Below are positions 63,947-64,000 of a stretch of DNA of 64,000 nt, one piece after another (position 1 is the stretch's first letter; the number at the start of each line of letters is the position of its first letter). The translations under genes and the position numbers were made by a program. Source of the DNA: Pseudomonas sp. PH1b (GTDB lineage Bacteria > Pseudomonadota > Gammaproteobacteria > Pseudomonadales > Pseudomonadaceae); NCBI RefSeq assembly GCF_000633395.1, contig NZ_AYMU01000006.1, forward strand, positions 62,001-126,000, read 5' to 3'. The notes beneath the pieces are model-generated. The model did not search any database and was not told the DNA's origin. It worked only from the letters and a program-made list of their open reading frames with translations.

Positions 63947-64000
63947 CGATTCCTCTCTTGGATTGACCAGCCATCACTTCCCGGGGCTTCGCAAAGCGTT

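Overview
The window is a gene-dense, GC-rich chromosomal stretch of a fluorescent-group Pseudomonas, most likely Pseudomonas protegens or a close relative. Three things point there: gene sets known from Pseudomonas (an OprD-family porin; pckA-hslO-PAP2-hslR-rimABK-envZ/ompR-tex-gshA in the order I recall from P. aeruginosa), Pseudomonas-type REP palindromes between genes, and a polyyne cluster of the kind described as protegencin/protegenin in P. protegens. No tRNA, rRNA, CRISPR array, insertion sequence or prophage was seen, and almost all of the window is ordinary core genome.

Layout. 1-4.1 kb: end of an unknown gene, an OprD porin, a SnoaL-like/DsbA-like pair, a 44-codon remnant of a TonB-dependent receptor and a small hypothetical gene. 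4.3-9.4 kb: the agmatine-to-putrescine genes aguA and aguB, and a 972-residue fusion of kinase-like, M23-like and class III aminotransferase domains. 9.7-13.1 kb: the dTDP-L-rhamnose operon rfbBACD, with 4-bp start/stop overlaps throughout. 13.1-16.4 kb: the DctB/DctD two-component pair. 16.4-24.2 kb: a hotdog thioesterase, cysQ-nudE, yrfG, a BON-LysM protein, a LysR regulator next to a YdeP-type molybdopterin oxidoreductase, and a glycine-zipper protein. 24.4-32.4 kb: an acyl-CoA thioesterase with a 3-hydroxyacyl-CoA dehydrogenase, a RecQ-like helicase, a polysaccharide deacetylase with a YfaP/TPR protein, a DUF1493 protein and a DMT permease. 32.6-46.0 kb: pckA, hslO, PAP2, hslR, rimABK, ompR-envZ, tex, a thioesterase and gshA. 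46.2-49.7 kb: the taurine operon tauABCD.

Accessory region, 49.8-62.8 kb. Eight minus-strand genes, closely spaced or overlapping, form one probable operon: fatty acyl-AMP ligase, two membrane desaturases, acyl carrier protein, a desaturase fused to an alpha/beta hydrolase, rubredoxin, a second hydrolase of the same family, and a dihydrolipoyl-dehydrogenase-like flavoprotein. The inferred logic is: the ligase loads a fatty acid onto the carrier protein, three iron desaturases introduce double and then triple bonds using electrons from the rubredoxin, and a hydrolase releases the free polyyne acid. A GlxA-type AraC regulator is divergent from the operon. A divergent EmrB/EmrA-type pump follows and could export the product. 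The window ends with an aldo/keto reductase.

The polyyne operon is the notable system. The locus type is known, but the fused desaturase-hydrolase, its free-standing hydrolase paralogue and the co-transcribed Lpd-like reductase raise real mechanistic questions. All functional statements rest on motif reading and gene context; no database search was run.
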